Shown here one piece after another: positions 17,032 to 26,443 of a stretch of 64,000 nt of DNA. This DNA is from Neisseria elongata subsp. elongata (GTDB lineage: Bacteria; Pseudomonadota; Gammaproteobacteria; Burkholderiales; Neisseriaceae), in contig NZ_FOPS01000005.1 in assembly GCF_900113545.1 (NCBI RefSeq), positions 62,001 through 126,000 on the forward strand. The letters run 5' to 3'. How positions within the stretch are numbered: position 1 is the stretch's first letter; the number at the start of each line of letters is the position of its first letter. The notes beneath the pieces were generated by a model. It searched no databases. It was not told the origin of the DNA and was given only the letters and a program-made list of their open reading frames with translations. The translations under genes and the position numbers were made by a program.

Positions 17032-17688
17032 ATGGACTTTGCAAAAGCACGTTTCAATATGGTCGAGCAACAAATCCGTCCGTGGGACGTGTTGGACTTC
17101 GACCTTCTCGACGCACTGGAAGCCATCCCGCGCGAAGCCTTTGTCGGCGAGGAACAGAAAAACTATGCCTACGCCGACCTTGCGCTGACCCTACCTAACG
17201 GCGGTACCATGCTGGAACCGAAAATCGTCGCCCGCATGATTCAGGGGCTGGCCTTGAAAAAGACCGACAAAGTGCTGGAAATCGGCACTGGTTCGGGCTA
17301 TGCCTCTGCCGTCTTATCCAAACTGGCGGCGGAAGTGGTTACCGTCGATATCGACCCCGAACAACAAGCGCGCGCAAAAGCCGTACTGGACGGATTGGGC
17401 TACGACAACATCGTTTTCCAAACCAACGACGGCCTGATGACGCAAAATGCCGCCGCCCCGTTTGATGCCGTATACGTCGGCGGCGCGGTGGACGACATCC
17501 CCGAAATCTTGAAACAACAATTGCGCGACGGCGGCCGCCTGATTGCCGTTACCGGCAGCCATCCCGTTCAGCGCGCCCGCCTGATTACCCGGAACGGCGA
17601 CAGTTTCAGCGAAAAAACACTGTTCGACACCCTGATTCCCAACTTGAACGGTAAAAAAGCCGCTCCTTTCGGCGGATTCGATTTTTAA
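17032..17688 (+). CDS. pcm: Protein-L-isoaspartate O-methyltransferase family protein
   Basis: 218 residues; SAM-dependent methyltransferase that starts repair of isoaspartyl residues. The SAM-binding motif VLEIGTGSGYASAVL (about residues 81-95) and the N-terminal MVEQQIRPWDVLD stretch are those of the Pcm family. The N-terminal part differs somewhat from E. coli Pcm, so it may be a Pcm-like paralogue. CGGAGC precedes the ATG. The next gene is a single-domain rhodanese on the same strand, 108 bp downstream. Confidence 0.85.
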   Translation: MDFAKARFNMVEQQIRPWDVLDFDLLDALEAIPREAFVGEEQKNYAYADLALTLPNGGTMLEPKIVARMIQGLALKKTDKVLEIGTGSGYASAVLSKLAAEVVTVDIDPEQQARAKAVLDGLGYDNIVFQTNDGLMTQNAAAPFDAVYVGGAVDDIPEILKQQLRDGGRLIAVTGSHPVQRARLITRNGDSFSEKTLFDTLIPNLNGKKAAPFGGFDF

Positions 17689-17796
17689 ACCATACTTCCA
17701 TGATGCAGCTTGCGGCCGGGCATTTCCACCCGGCCGTTTCTACTCAAAGGCCGTCTGAAAACGGCAAACCGCATTCACACAAACCGAAATCCGATT

Positions 17797-18123
17797 ATGT
17801 ACGACATCCCGCAACTGACCCCGCAACAACTGCAAGACAAACTCTCCGCATCCTCCGATATCCTGCTGCTGGACGTACGCGAACCGGAAGAAGCCGCCCT
17901 CTGCCGCCTGCCGAACAGCATTCTGATTCCGATGAACGAACTATCCATGCGCCAAAACGAATTGCCGGACAGCAAAGAAATCATCGTCTATTGCCACCAC
18001 GGCATCCGCAGCCAATATTGCGCCCTCTATCTGGCCGACGCCGGCTTTGAGCAAACGGCAAACCTGAAAGGCGGCATCGACGCGTGGGCGCGCGAAATTG
18101 ATCCTGCCATGCCCCGCTATTGA
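17797..18123 (+). CDS. Single-domain rhodanese-like sulfurtransferase
   Basis: 108 residues from ATG 17797; a longer open frame to 17710 reads through a DUS (LLKGRLKTA) and is unlikely. Contains LLLDVREPEE (Asp26), the catalytic Cys66 in YCHHGIRS, and the LKGGIDAWAREID end, all typical for GlpE/PspE-type rhodaneses that carry persulfide sulfur. Cytoplasmic, as no signal peptide is seen. Confidence 0.9.
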   Translation: MYDIPQLTPQQLQDKLSASSDILLLDVREPEEAALCRLPNSILIPMNELSMRQNELPDSKEIIVYCHHGIRSQYCALYLADAGFEQTANLKGGIDAWAREIDPAMPRY

Positions 18124-18147
18124 CCGGCTGCCCTTTTCGGATAAACA

Positions 18148-18180
18148 AAGGCCGTCTGAAACTATTTTTTAGACGGCCTT
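18148..18180. terminator. DUS-derived hairpin between rhodanese gene and spoT
   Basis: AAGGCCGTCT (18148-18157) pairs with AGACGGCCTT (18171-18180) across a T-rich loop. One arm is a full AG-DUS; the other has lost TTC of the TTCAGAC side. Placed between convergent genes, it can serve both. Confidence 0.7.
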
Positions 18181-18209
18181 CATTTACTTCAAATATTTGC
18201 TTTAAACAT

Positions 18210-20366
18210 TCAAACGCGGGTAACGCGCCGGACATTCGGAATGCTGTGCAAGGCGTGGATAATGCTGTTTAACTGTTTCAAATCTTTGGTTTTGATTCGG
18301 AACTTGAATTCGATGAACCCTTCCGTGCCCGATTGGCTTTGGGAAGGCGTATCCACTGCCTCGATATCCGCCCCCTGCTCCGACATGGCTTGCGCCATTG
18401 CCGCCAGCAGTCCGTGGCCGTCTTGCGAAGCAACCAGCAAATTGGTGTGATAATTGCGCCCGCCTATGGCCTCCCAATCTGCATCCAGTTGCTGGTCGGA
18501 ATCGCTTTTCAGGAGGTTGGGACAAGTATCGCGGTGGATGATGATGCCTTGATCCTTAATCAATACCGCACGGATGGCATCGCCCGGAATAGGGTTACAG
18601 CAGGGGCCGAGGTGGACACGGCCGGTCTCGTTACCGTTGATTTTTATCGGGCTGAGTTTGACCTCGCCGCCCAAATGCTGCCCGGCCAATTCGGCAATAT
18701 GCATCGCCACGGATACAGGCAGGGTATGCCCCATACCGACGTTGTACAACACATCTTCAAAACTGGTCTGCTTTTCAGTCAAATCATTCAGATAGGCTTC
18801 TTTCAGTTCTTCAGACAGTAAAACATCGCGCGGCAACAGGCTGGACAGGGCTTTTTGCAGCAGGCTCTCACCCAATTCCACCGCATCGTGCCGGTTCATG
18901 TTTTTGATGTAGCTTCGAATCGCGCTGCGTGCGCGGCTGGATACGGCAAAACTCAGCCAAGCGGCATTCGGCCGTGCCTGTTCGGAGGTAATGATTTCCA
19001 CCGTATCGCCGGTTTTCAGCGGAGTGCGAAGCGGAACCGGGCTGTTATTGACCCGGGCGGCCACGGTGCTGTTGCCGATGTCGGTATGCACCGCATAGGC
19101 AAAATCGACGGGGGTCGCGCCTTCGGGCAATACCAATATCCTGCCTTTGGGGGTAAAAATGTACACTTCGCTGGGGAAGAGATCGACTTTGACGTGTTCC
19201 AGGAACTCAATCGCATTTGCCGAGCGTGCCTGCAAATCAAGAATGTTTTGCAGCCATTTGTTGGTATTGAGCGTTGCCTGATCGAGTTTGTCGTCGCCGG
19301 ATTTATATGCCCAATGGCTGGCCACGCCGCTTTCCGCCACTGCATTCATCTCGCGCGTGCGTATCTGGACTTCTATCGGCAGGCCGTGCGGGCCGGTCAG
19401 CGTGGTATGCAGGCTTTGGTAGCCGTTGCTTTTCGGAATGGCGATATAGTCTTTGAATTTTCCCGGTTTGGGCTGGTATAGATTGTGCAACGCACCCAAT
19501 GCGGCATAGCAGGCCGGGATGCTGTTGGTAATCACGCGGAAGCCGTAAATATCCATCACTTCGTCAAAGCGCAGGTGTTTGTTGCGCATTTCCTGATGGA
19601 TGCTGTAGAGGTTTTTTTCCCGCCCTTTGATTTGCGCTTCGATATTGGCGCCGACGAGGCGTTGGCTGAAAGCGGCCAACACCTTGCCCACCACGTCGCG
19701 CCTGTTGCGGCGGAAATTGTTCATGGCTTTTTGCAGCGTGCGGTAGCGGGCGGGATGGATATTTTGAAAAGCCAAATCCTGCAATTCCCGATAAACGGGA
19801 TTCAAACCGATACGGTTTGCAATCGGGGCATAAATTTCGAGCGTTTCCTGTGAGATGCGGCGGCGTTTTTCCAGCCGCATCGAACCCAGTGTACGCATAT
19901 TGTGCAGGCGGTCGGACAGCTTGACGATGATTACGCGCATGTCTTTGGTCATCGCCAAAATCAGTTTGCGGAAACTTTCCGCCTGATGTTCGGTTTGGTT
20001 GTCGTACTTCAGTTTTTCCAACTTGGACAAACCGTCCACCATATCGGCAACGGTTTCGCCGAATTCCGCCGCCATTTCCTCTTTGGTCGTACCGGTGTCT
20101 TCCAAAACATCGTGCATCAGCCCCGCACTCAGGGTTTGAAGGTCCATGCGCCACTTGGCCAATTCCGTCGCCACGGCAATCGGGTGCGTGATGTACGGCT
20201 CGCCGCTTTTACGCGTTTGCCCGTCGTGCGCACGGAAGGCATAGGCGCACGCTTTTTCCAAACGCTGCTTGTCTTCCTGGGAAAGGTAGGAGGCGGTTTT
20301 GAACAGCAGGCTGCGCGCTTCGGCAGTCAGCGGGTCGTAAGGGGCGGTGGCTTGAGGCGCAGACAT
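18210..20366 (-). CDS. spoT: Bifunctional (p)ppGpp synthetase/hydrolase
   Basis: 718 residues with the full RelA/SpoT order. The N-terminal HD hydrolase domain has intact metal ligands (His61, His85-Asp86, and ED 89-90 in MHDVLEDT). The synthetase domain follows (GREKNLYSIHQEMR ... DIYGFRVI), then the TGS domain (VYIFTPKGRILVLPEGATPVDFAY), the zinc-finger/helical region (GPCCNPIPGD) and a C-terminal ACT domain. The intact HD site marks it as the SpoT type, able to both make and remove the stringent alarmone. It is the last gene of gmk-rpoZ-spoT, the same order as in E. coli. Confidence 0.96.
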   Translation of the reverse strand: MSAPQATAPYDPLTAEARSLLFKTASYLSQEDKQRLEKACAYAFRAHDGQTRKSGEPYITHPIAVATELAKWRMDLQTLSAGLMHDVLEDTGTTKEEMAAEFGETVADMVDGLSKLEKLKYDNQTEHQAESFRKLILAMTKDMRVIIVKLSDRLHNMRTLGSMRLEKRRRISQETLEIYAPIANRIGLNPVYRELQDLAFQNIHPARYRTLQKAMNNFRRNRRDVVGKVLAAFSQRLVGANIEAQIKGREKNLYSIHQEMRNKHLRFDEVMDIYGFRVITNSIPACYAALGALHNLYQPKPGKFKDYIAIPKSNGYQSLHTTLTGPHGLPIEVQIRTREMNAVAESGVASHWAYKSGDDKLDQATLNTNKWLQNILDLQARSANAIEFLEHVKVDLFPSEVYIFTPKGRILVLPEGATPVDFAYAVHTDIGNSTVAARVNNSPVPLRTPLKTGDTVEIITSEQARPNAAWLSFAVSSRARSAIRSYIKNMNRHDAVELGESLLQKALSSLLPRDVLLSEELKEAYLNDLTEKQTSFEDVLYNVGMGHTLPVSVAMHIAELAGQHLGGEVKLSPIKINGNETGRVHLGPCCNPIPGDAIRAVLIKDQGIIIHRDTCPNLLKSDSDQQLDADWEAIGGRNYHTNLLVASQDGHGLLAAMAQAMSEQGADIEAVDTPSQSQSGTEGFIEFKFRIKTKDLKQLNSIIHALHSIPNVRRVTRV

Positions 20367-20387
20367 TTTCAGACGGCTTGTTTGATA

Positions 20388-20594
20388 TTATTTGCTGCGG
20401 TTCAGGATGTCGGCTGTAATTTGGCCGGCGGCAATTTCGCGCAGGGCGGTAACGGTGGGTTTGTCGTTACGCACATCGTCCACCAGCGGCGCAGTGCCAT
20501 TTTCCAGTTGGCGGGCACGGCGTGCAGCAGCAAGGGTCAGGTCGAAATGGTTGGGGATTTTGTCGGAACAGTCTTCTACTGTAATACGTGCCAT
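20388..20594 (-). CDS. rpoZ: RNA polymerase omega subunit
   Basis: 68 residues, [28 protein letters not shown]..., the standard RpoZ start and helix 2, ending near the conserved [10 protein letters not shown]. It supports assembly of beta-prime into RNA polymerase. Lies between gmk and spoT; 21 bp separate it from spoT, with an AG-type DUS-like TTCAGACGGC in the gap. Association with spoT in one operon fits omega's role in ppGpp binding. Confidence 0.96.
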   Translation of the reverse strand: MARITVEDCSDKIPNHFDLTLAAARRARQLENGTAPLVDDVRNDKPTVTALREIAAGQITADILNRSK

Positions 20595-20637
20595 GTTTTA
20601 CGTCCTTATCGATAATAAATTGTTTAAAATAGGGAAA

Positions 20638-21258
20638 TTAGAAATTTTCGGACAACAGTCCTTCAATGAAATTTTTCTGCCGCGCCTGGGTTTGTCGTTG
20701 AGAACGGATAATCGCGCTCAATTGTGCTTCAGCTTCTGCCAAGTCGCAGTTAACAACCACATAGTCGAACAACAGGGATTGTTCGATTTCGCCGCGTGCC
20801 TGCCGCAGCCGTTTCTCAATCACTTCCGCGCTATCGGTGTTGCGGCCGCGCAGGCGTTCCGACAATACGGCAAAACTCGGCGGCAGGATAAAAATGCTGA
20901 CGGCCTCCGGCAGCGCACGGCGCACCTGCTCCGCACCTTGCACGTCGATTTCCAGGATAACGTCGAAACCTTCGCGTTGCAGTGCTTGCAGACCGCTGAA
21001 GCTGGTGCCGTAGTAATTGCCGAACACATCGGCATGTTCGAGGAATTCGCCTTTGCCTATCATGCCCTCGAATTCGGCCGTACCGACGAAATAATAATGT
21101 TCGCCGTTCCTCTCGCCTTCGCGCGGGGAACGGGTGGTATGGGAAATGGAAACGCGGACATCGGCATGAGCCGACAACAGCCGGGAAACCAGTGTGGTTT
21201 TACCCGTACCGGAAGCGGCTGAAATGATGAAGATATTGCCGGGAGTCGGTTTGTTCAT
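20638..21258 (-). CDS. gmk: Guanylate kinase
   Basis: 206 residues; phosphorylates GMP to GDP. P-loop AASGTGKT is at about residues 14-21, followed by the GMP-binding segment (VSISHTTRSPREGERNGEHYYFV) and the EIDVQGAEQVRR stretch. First gene of the gmk-rpoZ-spoT unit, divergent from apt. Confidence 0.97.
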   Translation of the reverse strand: MNKPTPGNIFIISAASGTGKTTLVSRLLSAHADVRVSISHTTRSPREGERNGEHYYFVGTAEFEGMIGKGEFLEHADVFGNYYGTSFSGLQALQREGFDVILEIDVQGAEQVRRALPEAVSIFILPPSFAVLSERLRGRNTDSAEVIEKRLRQARGEIEQSLLFDYVVVNCDLAEAEAQLSAIIRSQRQTQARQKNFIEGLLSENF

Positions 21259-21365
21259 GATAGTAAAATCGGCTTAATAACGGCTCTTGATTATAACGCA
21301 TCCCTCTGCGGAATAGAAAATTTGTTACAATGGGCGTTTTTGATTTCAGCCATGAGGATACGGCG

Positions 21366-21932
21366 GTGTTGATTCATCCCGAAGTGATGGGCGTGGAAGC
21401 CCTGTTTGAAAAAATGCGGAAAATTCCCAACTGGCCCGAGGAAGGCATTTTGTTTCACGACATTACGCCCATCCTGCAGAGCCCGCAATATTTCCGCTTG
21501 TTGGTGGATTTGCTGGTTTACCGTTATATGGATCAGAAAGTCGACGTTGTGGCCGGTTTGGATGCACGCGGCTTTATCATCGGCGCGGCCCTGGCTTATC
21601 AGCTGAATGTCGGCTTCGTACCCATCCGCAAAAAAGGCAAGCTGCCGTTCGAAACCGTTTCCCAAAGTTATGCGCTGGAATACGGTGAAGCAACGGTGGA
21701 AATGCACACGGATGCCTTCCATAGCGGCGCGCGCGTTTTGCTGGTGGACGACTTGGTAGCCACCGGCGGCACCATGCTTGCAGGTGCGGAACTTATCTGC
21801 AGACTCGGCGGCGAAGTGCTCGAAGCTGCCGCTATTTTGGAATTTACCGACCTGCCGGGCGGCAAACGCATCCGCGATGCGGGCATTCCGCTGTTTACCC
21901 TGTATCAAAACGAGGGTTGCATGCCGAAATAG
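21366..21932 (+). CDS. apt: Adenine phosphoribosyltransferase
   Basis: Salvages adenine to AMP with PRPP. I place the start at GTG 21366, giving 188 residues. GAGGA stands eight bases before it and the protein then begins VLIHPEVM, as in related neisserial Apt proteins. The ATG at 21330 in the same frame lies inside the TACAAT promoter element (21326-21331) and cannot be the start. The PRPP loop [14 protein letters not shown] is intact, as is [14 protein letters not shown]. Ends with a 19-bp stem DUS terminator shared with convergent pbpG. Bases 21,933-22,112 hold no gene that I can support. Confidence 0.93.
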   Translation: MLIHPEVMGVEALFEKMRKIPNWPEEGILFHDITPILQSPQYFRLLVDLLVYRYMDQKVDVVAGLDARGFIIGAALAYQLNVGFVPIRKKGKLPFETVSQSYALEYGEATVEMHTDAFHSGARVLLVDDLVATGGTMLAGAELICRLGGEVLEAAAILEFTDLPGGKRIRDAGIPLFTLYQNEGCMPK

Positions 21933-22112
21933 AGAAAATCGGCTTCGCTTTCGTTACCGTGCCGACTTGCCTAAACTTAAAGAAAACGCTTTCCAAGCGT
22001 TGGAAGCAACAAGTTACTCGGTTCGTACGATTTATATTTATGGTTCATATTTACGGTTTGCCGATTTGCATCAATATCGGTTAAAACTTCGGCATGCGCC
22101 GCATTGGAGATA

Positions 22113-22159
22113 AAAAGGCCGTCTGAAAACCCGCGATAAAGGTTTTCAGACGGCCTTTT
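22113..22159. terminator. Long perfect AG-DUS hairpin between apt and pbpG
   Basis: AAAAGGCCGTCTGAAAACC (22113-22131) pairs over all 19 bases with 22141-22159, with A and T runs on both sides; a bidirectional terminator for convergent genes. Confidence 0.9.
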
Positions 22160-22182
22160 CATATTTAAACTGCTGCTGCCGC

Positions 22183-23124
22183 TTAAGACGGACGCTGCAT
22201 CATCCAACTTTGGATTTTACGTGCATCATTGACGCGCGTGGTGGATGTGGGCGAATTGAGCAGGACGATGGTAACCGGTTCCCTGCCTATGCGGGCGCGC
22301 ACGACCATCGAACGGCCGGACTCGCGAATATAGCCTGTTTTCTGCAATTCGATGTCCCAAGAACCTTCACGCACCAAGGCATTGGTATTTTTATAATCCT
22401 GCTGGCGGCCCGCGCTGGTATACACCGAGCCGTAGGTGGATGTGCTGTTTTTAGTGATTTGCGGATAACGGCTGGCCGCAGCGGCCAATTTATTCAAATC
22501 GGCGGCGGTAGAAACGTTGCGGTAATCCAAACCGGTCGGTTCGTAAAAACGGCTGTTGGCCATACCCAAGCTTTGCGCTTTGGCATTCATGGCGGCCACG
22601 AAGGCAGACATGCCACCCGGATAAGTACGGCCCAGCGCATGGGTGGCGCGGTTTTCACTCGACATCAGGCTCAAATGCAGCAATTGGGCGCGTGTGAGCT
22701 GCGTGCCGACAGACAGGCGGCTGCCCGTGCCTTTCAGCCGGTCGATTTCATCCTCGGTAATGGTGATGACTTCGTTCATATTCAGGCGCGCATCCAAAAC
22801 CACCATCGCCGACATCAGCTTGGAAATAGAGGCAATCGGCATAACGCGGTTCATATTTTTTTGATACAGCACTTCGCCGGTACGGTTATTGACAATCAGG
22901 GCTGCCTGCGACGACAGCAACGGGCCGGCAATCGCCGCTTGCGCTTCCAGCATATCGTCCGGATTTTCGGCCAGGAAAGTACCCAACGGGTCTTGGTCGG
23001 ATGTCAGGTTTTGCTGCAGAAACTGGCCGAGCACGTCCAAATCGTCGGCTAAAACGGGGGCGGAAGCCAAACTCAGACCGAGGAAGACGGCGGCGGCTTT
23101 TTTGTAAAACGGTGTAGAAAACAT
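22183..23124 (-). CDS. pbpG: D-alanyl-D-alanine endopeptidase (PBP7-type)
   Basis: 313 residues with a signal peptide (about 1-26, ending APVLA). Carries the three S11 peptidase motifs: SxxK as SISK (Ser99, Lys102), SxN as SEN (156-158), and KTG (Lys262). Length and order fit PbpG, a periplasmic enzyme that cuts DD-crosslinks in peptidoglycan, rather than the longer DacA/DacB carboxypeptidases. Upstream lies a 349-bp gap with a predicted RNA structure. Confidence 0.92.
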   Translation of the reverse strand: MFSTPFYKKAAAVFLGLSLASAPVLADDLDVLGQFLQQNLTSDQDPLGTFLAENPDDMLEAQAAIAGPLLSSQAALIVNNRTGEVLYQKNMNRVMPIASISKLMSAMVVLDARLNMNEVITITEDEIDRLKGTGSRLSVGTQLTRAQLLHLSLMSSENRATHALGRTYPGGMSAFVAAMNAKAQSLGMANSRFYEPTGLDYRNVSTAADLNKLAAAASRYPQITKNSTSTYGSVYTSAGRQQDYKNTNALVREGSWDIELQKTGYIRESGRSMVVRARIGREPVTIVLLNSPTSTTRVNDARKIQSWMMQRPS

Positions 23125-23241
23125 CAGGCTGTCCGTTAAATTAACAAAAAGAAATTCGGAAAGGGGCGGCGGGGCTCAAACCGACCGTGAGGCCGTCTGA
23201 AACACAGTTTGCCGGCGAAGCGGGCTTTGTTTTTTGGTTAT

Positions 23242-23360
23242 ACCGCCATCAAGGGATTGTTGTGTGCGCCTTGCTTTGAAGCAAGTCATTATTTTCCTTG
23301 AAAAGCAAACGGTTTGTAAAGCAAACATACGCAGTTTTGCATGAGTTTGCGTTTGGCGGT
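23242..23360. ncRNA. Candidate structured RNA element, three-way junction
   Basis: Within the 23,125-23,473 gap between divergent pbpG and clpX. Closing stem ACCGCCA (23242-23248) / TGGCGGT (23354-23360); second stem TCAAGG (23249-23254) / CCTTGA (23296-23301) enclosing a CTTGCT-TTGA-AGCAAG hairpin (23270-23285); third stem GCAAAC (23321-23326) / GTTTGC (23345-23350). Nested perfect stems over 119 bases with no ORF suggest a small RNA, leader or repeat. Strand is undecided because both strands fold alike; another hairpin, TGCCGC-ACCTT-GCGGCA, follows at 23376-23392. Confidence 0.3.
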
Positions 23361-23417
23361 GGCCCCGCCCTTTCCTGCCGCACCTTGCGGCAAATTGAAA
23401 AAAGCACGGCTGCTTAT

Positions 23418-23423
23418 TATAAT
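23418..23423 (+). promoter_or_regulatory. -10 box upstream of clpX
   Basis: Perfect TATAAT 51 bases before the clpX start, followed by an AG-DUS-like TTCAGACGGCCTT in the leader. Confidence 0.5.
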
Positions 23424-23473
23424 CCCCGTTTTTTCAGACGGCCTTAGGGCCGATTCAGACAAAGGCACACTCG

Positions 23474-24739
23474 ATGACCACAGAAAACCGCCACTGCTCG
23501 TTTTGCGGTAAAGCCGAACAGGAAGTCAAACATCTGATTGAAGGCGAAAACGCCTATATCTGCAACGAATGCGTGGAAACCTGCGGCATCATGCTGGAAG
23601 GCGGGGACGACGCGGCCGCCGAAGGCAAAGCTTCCGCCACCGATGGGGACGGCAAACTGCCCACCCCGTCCGAAATCGTCGCCAACTTGAACGACCACGT
23701 TATCGGCCAGGAGCAGGCGAAAAAAGCCTTGGCCGTTGCCGTTTACAACCACTACAAACGCCTGCGCCATCCGAAAGCGGGCGGCGCGGTGGAGCTGTCC
23801 AAATCCAACATCCTGCTCATCGGCCCCACCGGTTCGGGCAAAACCCTGTTGGCGCAGTCTTTGGCGCGCAAACTGGACGTGCCGTTCGTGATGGCCGATG
23901 CAACCACGCTGACCGAAGCAGGCTATGTAGGCGAAGACGTCGAACAAATCATCACCAAACTTTTGGGCAAATGCGATTTCGATGTCGAAAAAGCCCAGCG
24001 CGGCATCGTCTATATCGACGAAATCGACAAAATCTCACGCAAAAGCGACAACCCTTCGATTACCCGCGACGTCTCCGGCGAAGGCGTACAGCAAGCATTG
24101 CTGAAACTGATTGAAGGCACGGTGGCCAGCGTTCCCCCTCAAGGCGGGCGCAAGCATCCGAATCAAGATTTCATCCAGGTAGACACCACCAACATCCTCT
24201 TTATCTGCGGCGGCGCATTTGCCGGCTTGGAAAAAGTCATCCGCCAGCGTACGGAAAAAGGCGGCATCGGCTTCGGCGCGGCAGTACACAGCAAGGACGA
24301 AAACGCCGACATCAGCGAACTGTTCGAAATCGTCGAACCGGAAGACTTGATCAAATTCGGCCTGATTCCCGAGTTAATCGGCCGCTTGCCCGTGATTGCA
24401 ACTTTGGCCGAACTGGATGAAGACGCACTGATCAACATCCTCACCGAGCCGAAAAATGCCCTGGTCAAACAATATCAGGCATTGTTTGCCATGGAAGGCG
24501 CGGAACTGGAATTCGAACCGGACGCACTGCGCGCCATCGCCAAACTGGCCATGACCCGCAAGACCGGCGCGCGCGGCCTGCGTTCCATCGTCGAACGCGC
24601 CCTGCTGGAAACCATGTACCGCCTGCCCAACCTGCCGCAGGTAAAAAAAGCCGTCATTACCGCCGAAGTCATCGAAAACAACCGCCAGCCCGTCCTGCTG
24701 CTGGCCGACGGCAAAGAGTATCAAGACAACGCACAATAA
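23474..24739 (+). CDS. clpX: ATP-dependent Clp protease ATP-binding subunit ClpX
   Basis: AAA+ unfoldase, 421 residues, that feeds tagged proteins to ClpP. The N-terminal zinc-binding domain has Cys8, Cys11, Cys30 and Cys33. Walker A GPTGSGKT is at about residues 117-124, Walker [11 protein letters not shown] follows, and an IGF-type loop (KGGIGFGA) that docks on ClpP is present. The gene is about 22 kb from clpP and has its own promoter and a DUS terminator, so the two subunits are expressed separately. Confidence 0.98.
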   Translation: MTTENRHCSFCGKAEQEVKHLIEGENAYICNECVETCGIMLEGGDDAAAEGKASATDGDGKLPTPSEIVANLNDHVIGQEQAKKALAVAVYNHYKRLRHPKAGGAVELSKSNILLIGPTGSGKTLLAQSLARKLDVPFVMADATTLTEAGYVGEDVEQIITKLLGKCDFDVEKAQRGIVYIDEIDKISRKSDNPSITRDVSGEGVQQALLKLIEGTVASVPPQGGRKHPNQDFIQVDTTNILFICGGAFAGLEKVIRQRTEKGGIGFGAAVHSKDENADISELFEIVEPEDLIKFGLIPELIGRLPVIATLAELDEDALINILTEPKNALVKQYQALFAMEGAELEFEPDALRAIAKLAMTRKTGARGLRSIVERALLETMYRLPNLPQVKKAVITAEVIENNRQPVLLLADGKEYQDNAQ

Positions 24740-24753
24740 GCGTGCAATCTTGG

Positions 24754-24791
24754 AGGCCGTCTGAAACCGAACAACTGGTTTCAGACGGCCT
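24754..24791. terminator. AG-DUS hairpin after clpX
   Basis: AGGCCGTCTGAAACC (24754-24768) pairs with 24777-24791, followed by TTTCC TTTTT. Confidence 0.85.
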
Positions 24792-24880
24792 TTCCTTTTT
24801 CAGACGGCGGCATACCCGATTGCCCCCGCCCCCCACACCCCGCTATACTGCCGCCTTTCCCACATAAAACGGAGCACGCC

Positions 24881-25945
24881 ATGCGCCACCCCAAATCCGC
24901 CGGCAACCGCCTGCCCGAAAAATGGTTCAGACGCGGCCTGTGGCTGATTGCCTTTATTTTTGCCTCCTTCCTCATCGGATTGGGCGGCAAAGTCATCAAC
25001 GACCTGCCGTCCGTCGAACAAACCCGCGAATTGGACGACTACATGGGCGAAAAAGGGATATTGCTGCAGCAAGCCCGCGACCGCCTGAACGAAGAAGACA
25101 CCCGCCTGACGGAAGAAGCGGAACGCTCCGCATTGGAATTGGAAAAACAGCGCAACCAAACCGCCGCCGAACAGCAAAGCCTGCAAAACTGGCTTGCCGC
25201 CCGCTCCGCTACCGAACAATCGGAACAAAATCCCGAAGTCATCGCCCGCACCCGCAAGCTGGACGAACTGAAGGCCAAAGAGCAAACCCTGCAACAACAA
25301 TATGCCGCCATCCAGCAGCGTCAGCTCGACAACCGCCAGCAGCGCGACCGAAACGAAAAAGAACTCGAACAGGAGCAGAATAACGCATCAAAACTCAAAG
25401 AAAAGGACGACCGCCGCATCGAACTGCAAGTCTTCCTCTACCGCCTCGCCCTCACCCTGCCGCTGCTGCTTATCGGCGGTTACCTGTTCGCCAAAAAACG
25501 CCGCTCGCGCTGGTGGCCGTTTGTTTGGGGCTTCATCTATTTCGCCCTGTTTGCCTTTTTCGTCGAACTCGTCCCCTACCTGCCCAGCTACGGCGGCTAT
25601 GTACGCTACGCCGTCGGCATCCTGATGACCATACTGATCGGCCGCTACGCCATCGTCGCCATGAACCGCTACCTCGAACGCAAGCGCAATGAAGAAGCAC
25701 TGCCCGCCGACGAGCGGCAGCAGCAGATGGACTACGACCGCGCCCAGCAATGCACTGCCAAAGGCATCTGCCCTGGCTGCGAACGCCCGCTGGACTTCCA
25801 ACATCCCGAAATGGATTACTGCCCGCATTGCAGCATCAACCTGTTTAACCGCTGCGTCAACTGCAACACGCGGAAAAGCGCGTTCAACCGCTACTGCTTC
25901 CATTGCGGCTCCGCAGCCGGCCCAAACGATACCGGTCATAAATAA
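24881..25945 (+). CDS. Membrane protein with coiled coil and double zinc ribbon
   Basis: 354 residues; not recognised as a named gene. Segments in order: a membrane helix at about 19-38 (GLWLIAFIFASFLIGLGG); a long charged coiled coil (about 50-180, rich in Glu, Gln, Arg); three or four membrane helices at about 184-260 (LALTLPLLLIGGYLF, FVWGFIYFALFAFFVELV, VRYAVGILMTILIGRY); then a cytoplasmic tail with two zinc ribbons, CPGC/CPHC and CVNC/CFHC (DZANK-like). The coiled coil between membrane segments is probably periplasmic. No enzyme motif seen. Stand-alone gene bounded by DUS repeats. Confidence 0.8.
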   Translation: MRHPKSAGNRLPEKWFRRGLWLIAFIFASFLIGLGGKVINDLPSVEQTRELDDYMGEKGILLQQARDRLNEEDTRLTEEAERSALELEKQRNQTAAEQQSLQNWLAARSATEQSEQNPEVIARTRKLDELKAKEQTLQQQYAAIQQRQLDNRQQRDRNEKELEQEQNNASKLKEKDDRRIELQVFLYRLALTLPLLLIGGYLFAKKRRSRWWPFVWGFIYFALFAFFVELVPYLPSYGGYVRYAVGILMTILIGRYAIVAMNRYLERKRNEEALPADERQQQMDYDRAQQCTAKGICPGCERPLDFQHPEMDYCPHCSINLFNRCVNCNTRKSAFNRYCFHCGSAAGPNDTGHK

Positions 25946-25951
25946 ACCTTC

Positions 25952-26003
25952 AGGCCGTCTGAAACACCCGGCAAACCGGCGCGCAACGCCTTTCAGACGG
26001 CCT
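25952..26003. terminator. Spaced AG-DUS inverted pair
   Basis: AGGCCGTCTGAAA (25952-25964) faces TTTCAGACGGCCT (25991-26003) with a 26-base loop that has its own short CCGG-rich pairing. Confidence 0.65.
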
Positions 26004-26032
26004 AATATCCCCAAACAACAGGAGAATCAGCC

Positions 26033-26293
26033 ATGCCCGAAATCAAATACCTTCCCGAACAACGCCGCTTCCAAATCGACATCGACGGACTCGAGGCCGG
26101 CTACATCGGCTACACTGAAGAAAACGGCGGTTGGAATGTCGTGCATACCGAAGTATCGCCGAACTTCCGAGGACGCGGCATCGCCAAAATGCTGGTCGAT
26201 GCCCTGATGGCGCACGCCGAAGCCAACGGCATCCCGCTGAGTGCGGAATGCGATTATGCCGCACGCTTTATCGGTAATACGGACAAAGAGTAA
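26033..26293 (+). CDS. Small GNAT-fold N-acetyltransferase (YjdJ/CG type)
   Basis: 86 residues. Contains HTEVSPNFRGRGIAKMLVDALMAHA, the acetyl-CoA pyrophosphate-binding motif (RGRGIA) of short GNAT proteins, and a second beta-strand with GLEAGYIGYTEENGGWNVVHTEV. These single-motif GCN5-related proteins are about 85-100 residues, so the length is complete. Acceptor unknown. CAGGAG precedes ATG 26033. Confidence 0.87.
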   Translation: MPEIKYLPEQRRFQIDIDGLEAGYIGYTEENGGWNVVHTEVSPNFRGRGIAKMLVDALMAHAEANGIPLSAECDYAARFIGNTDKE

Positions 26294-26316
26294 CGTTGAA
26301 AAAACCGCAATACTTC

Positions 26317-26352
26317 AAAGGCCGTCTGAAATGTATTTTTCAGACGGCCTTT
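26317..26352. terminator. AG-DUS hairpin after the GNAT gene
   Basis: AAAGGCCGTCTGAAA (26317-26331) pairs with TTTCAGACGGCCTTT (26338-26352). Confidence 0.85.
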
Positions 26353-26443
26353 GACGTTTGCCGCCATAAAACGGCGGCATACCGTTACGGTATTTGACAG
26401 ATTTGACTATAATCCGCCCTTTCCTCCCAACCGAGACCCTTAT

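Noticed and set aside
21330-21365. ATG 21330 as the apt start
   Set aside because: It lies inside the TACAAT promoter element, lacks a ribosome site, and adds 12 residues not seen in related Apt proteins; GTG 21366 follows GAGGA.
26394-26413. TTGACA and TATAAT before the DUF808 gene as a promoter pair
   Set aside because: The two hexamers are only 8 bp apart, too close for sigma-70; only the -10 element is accepted, with a weak TTACGG 17 bp upstream of it.
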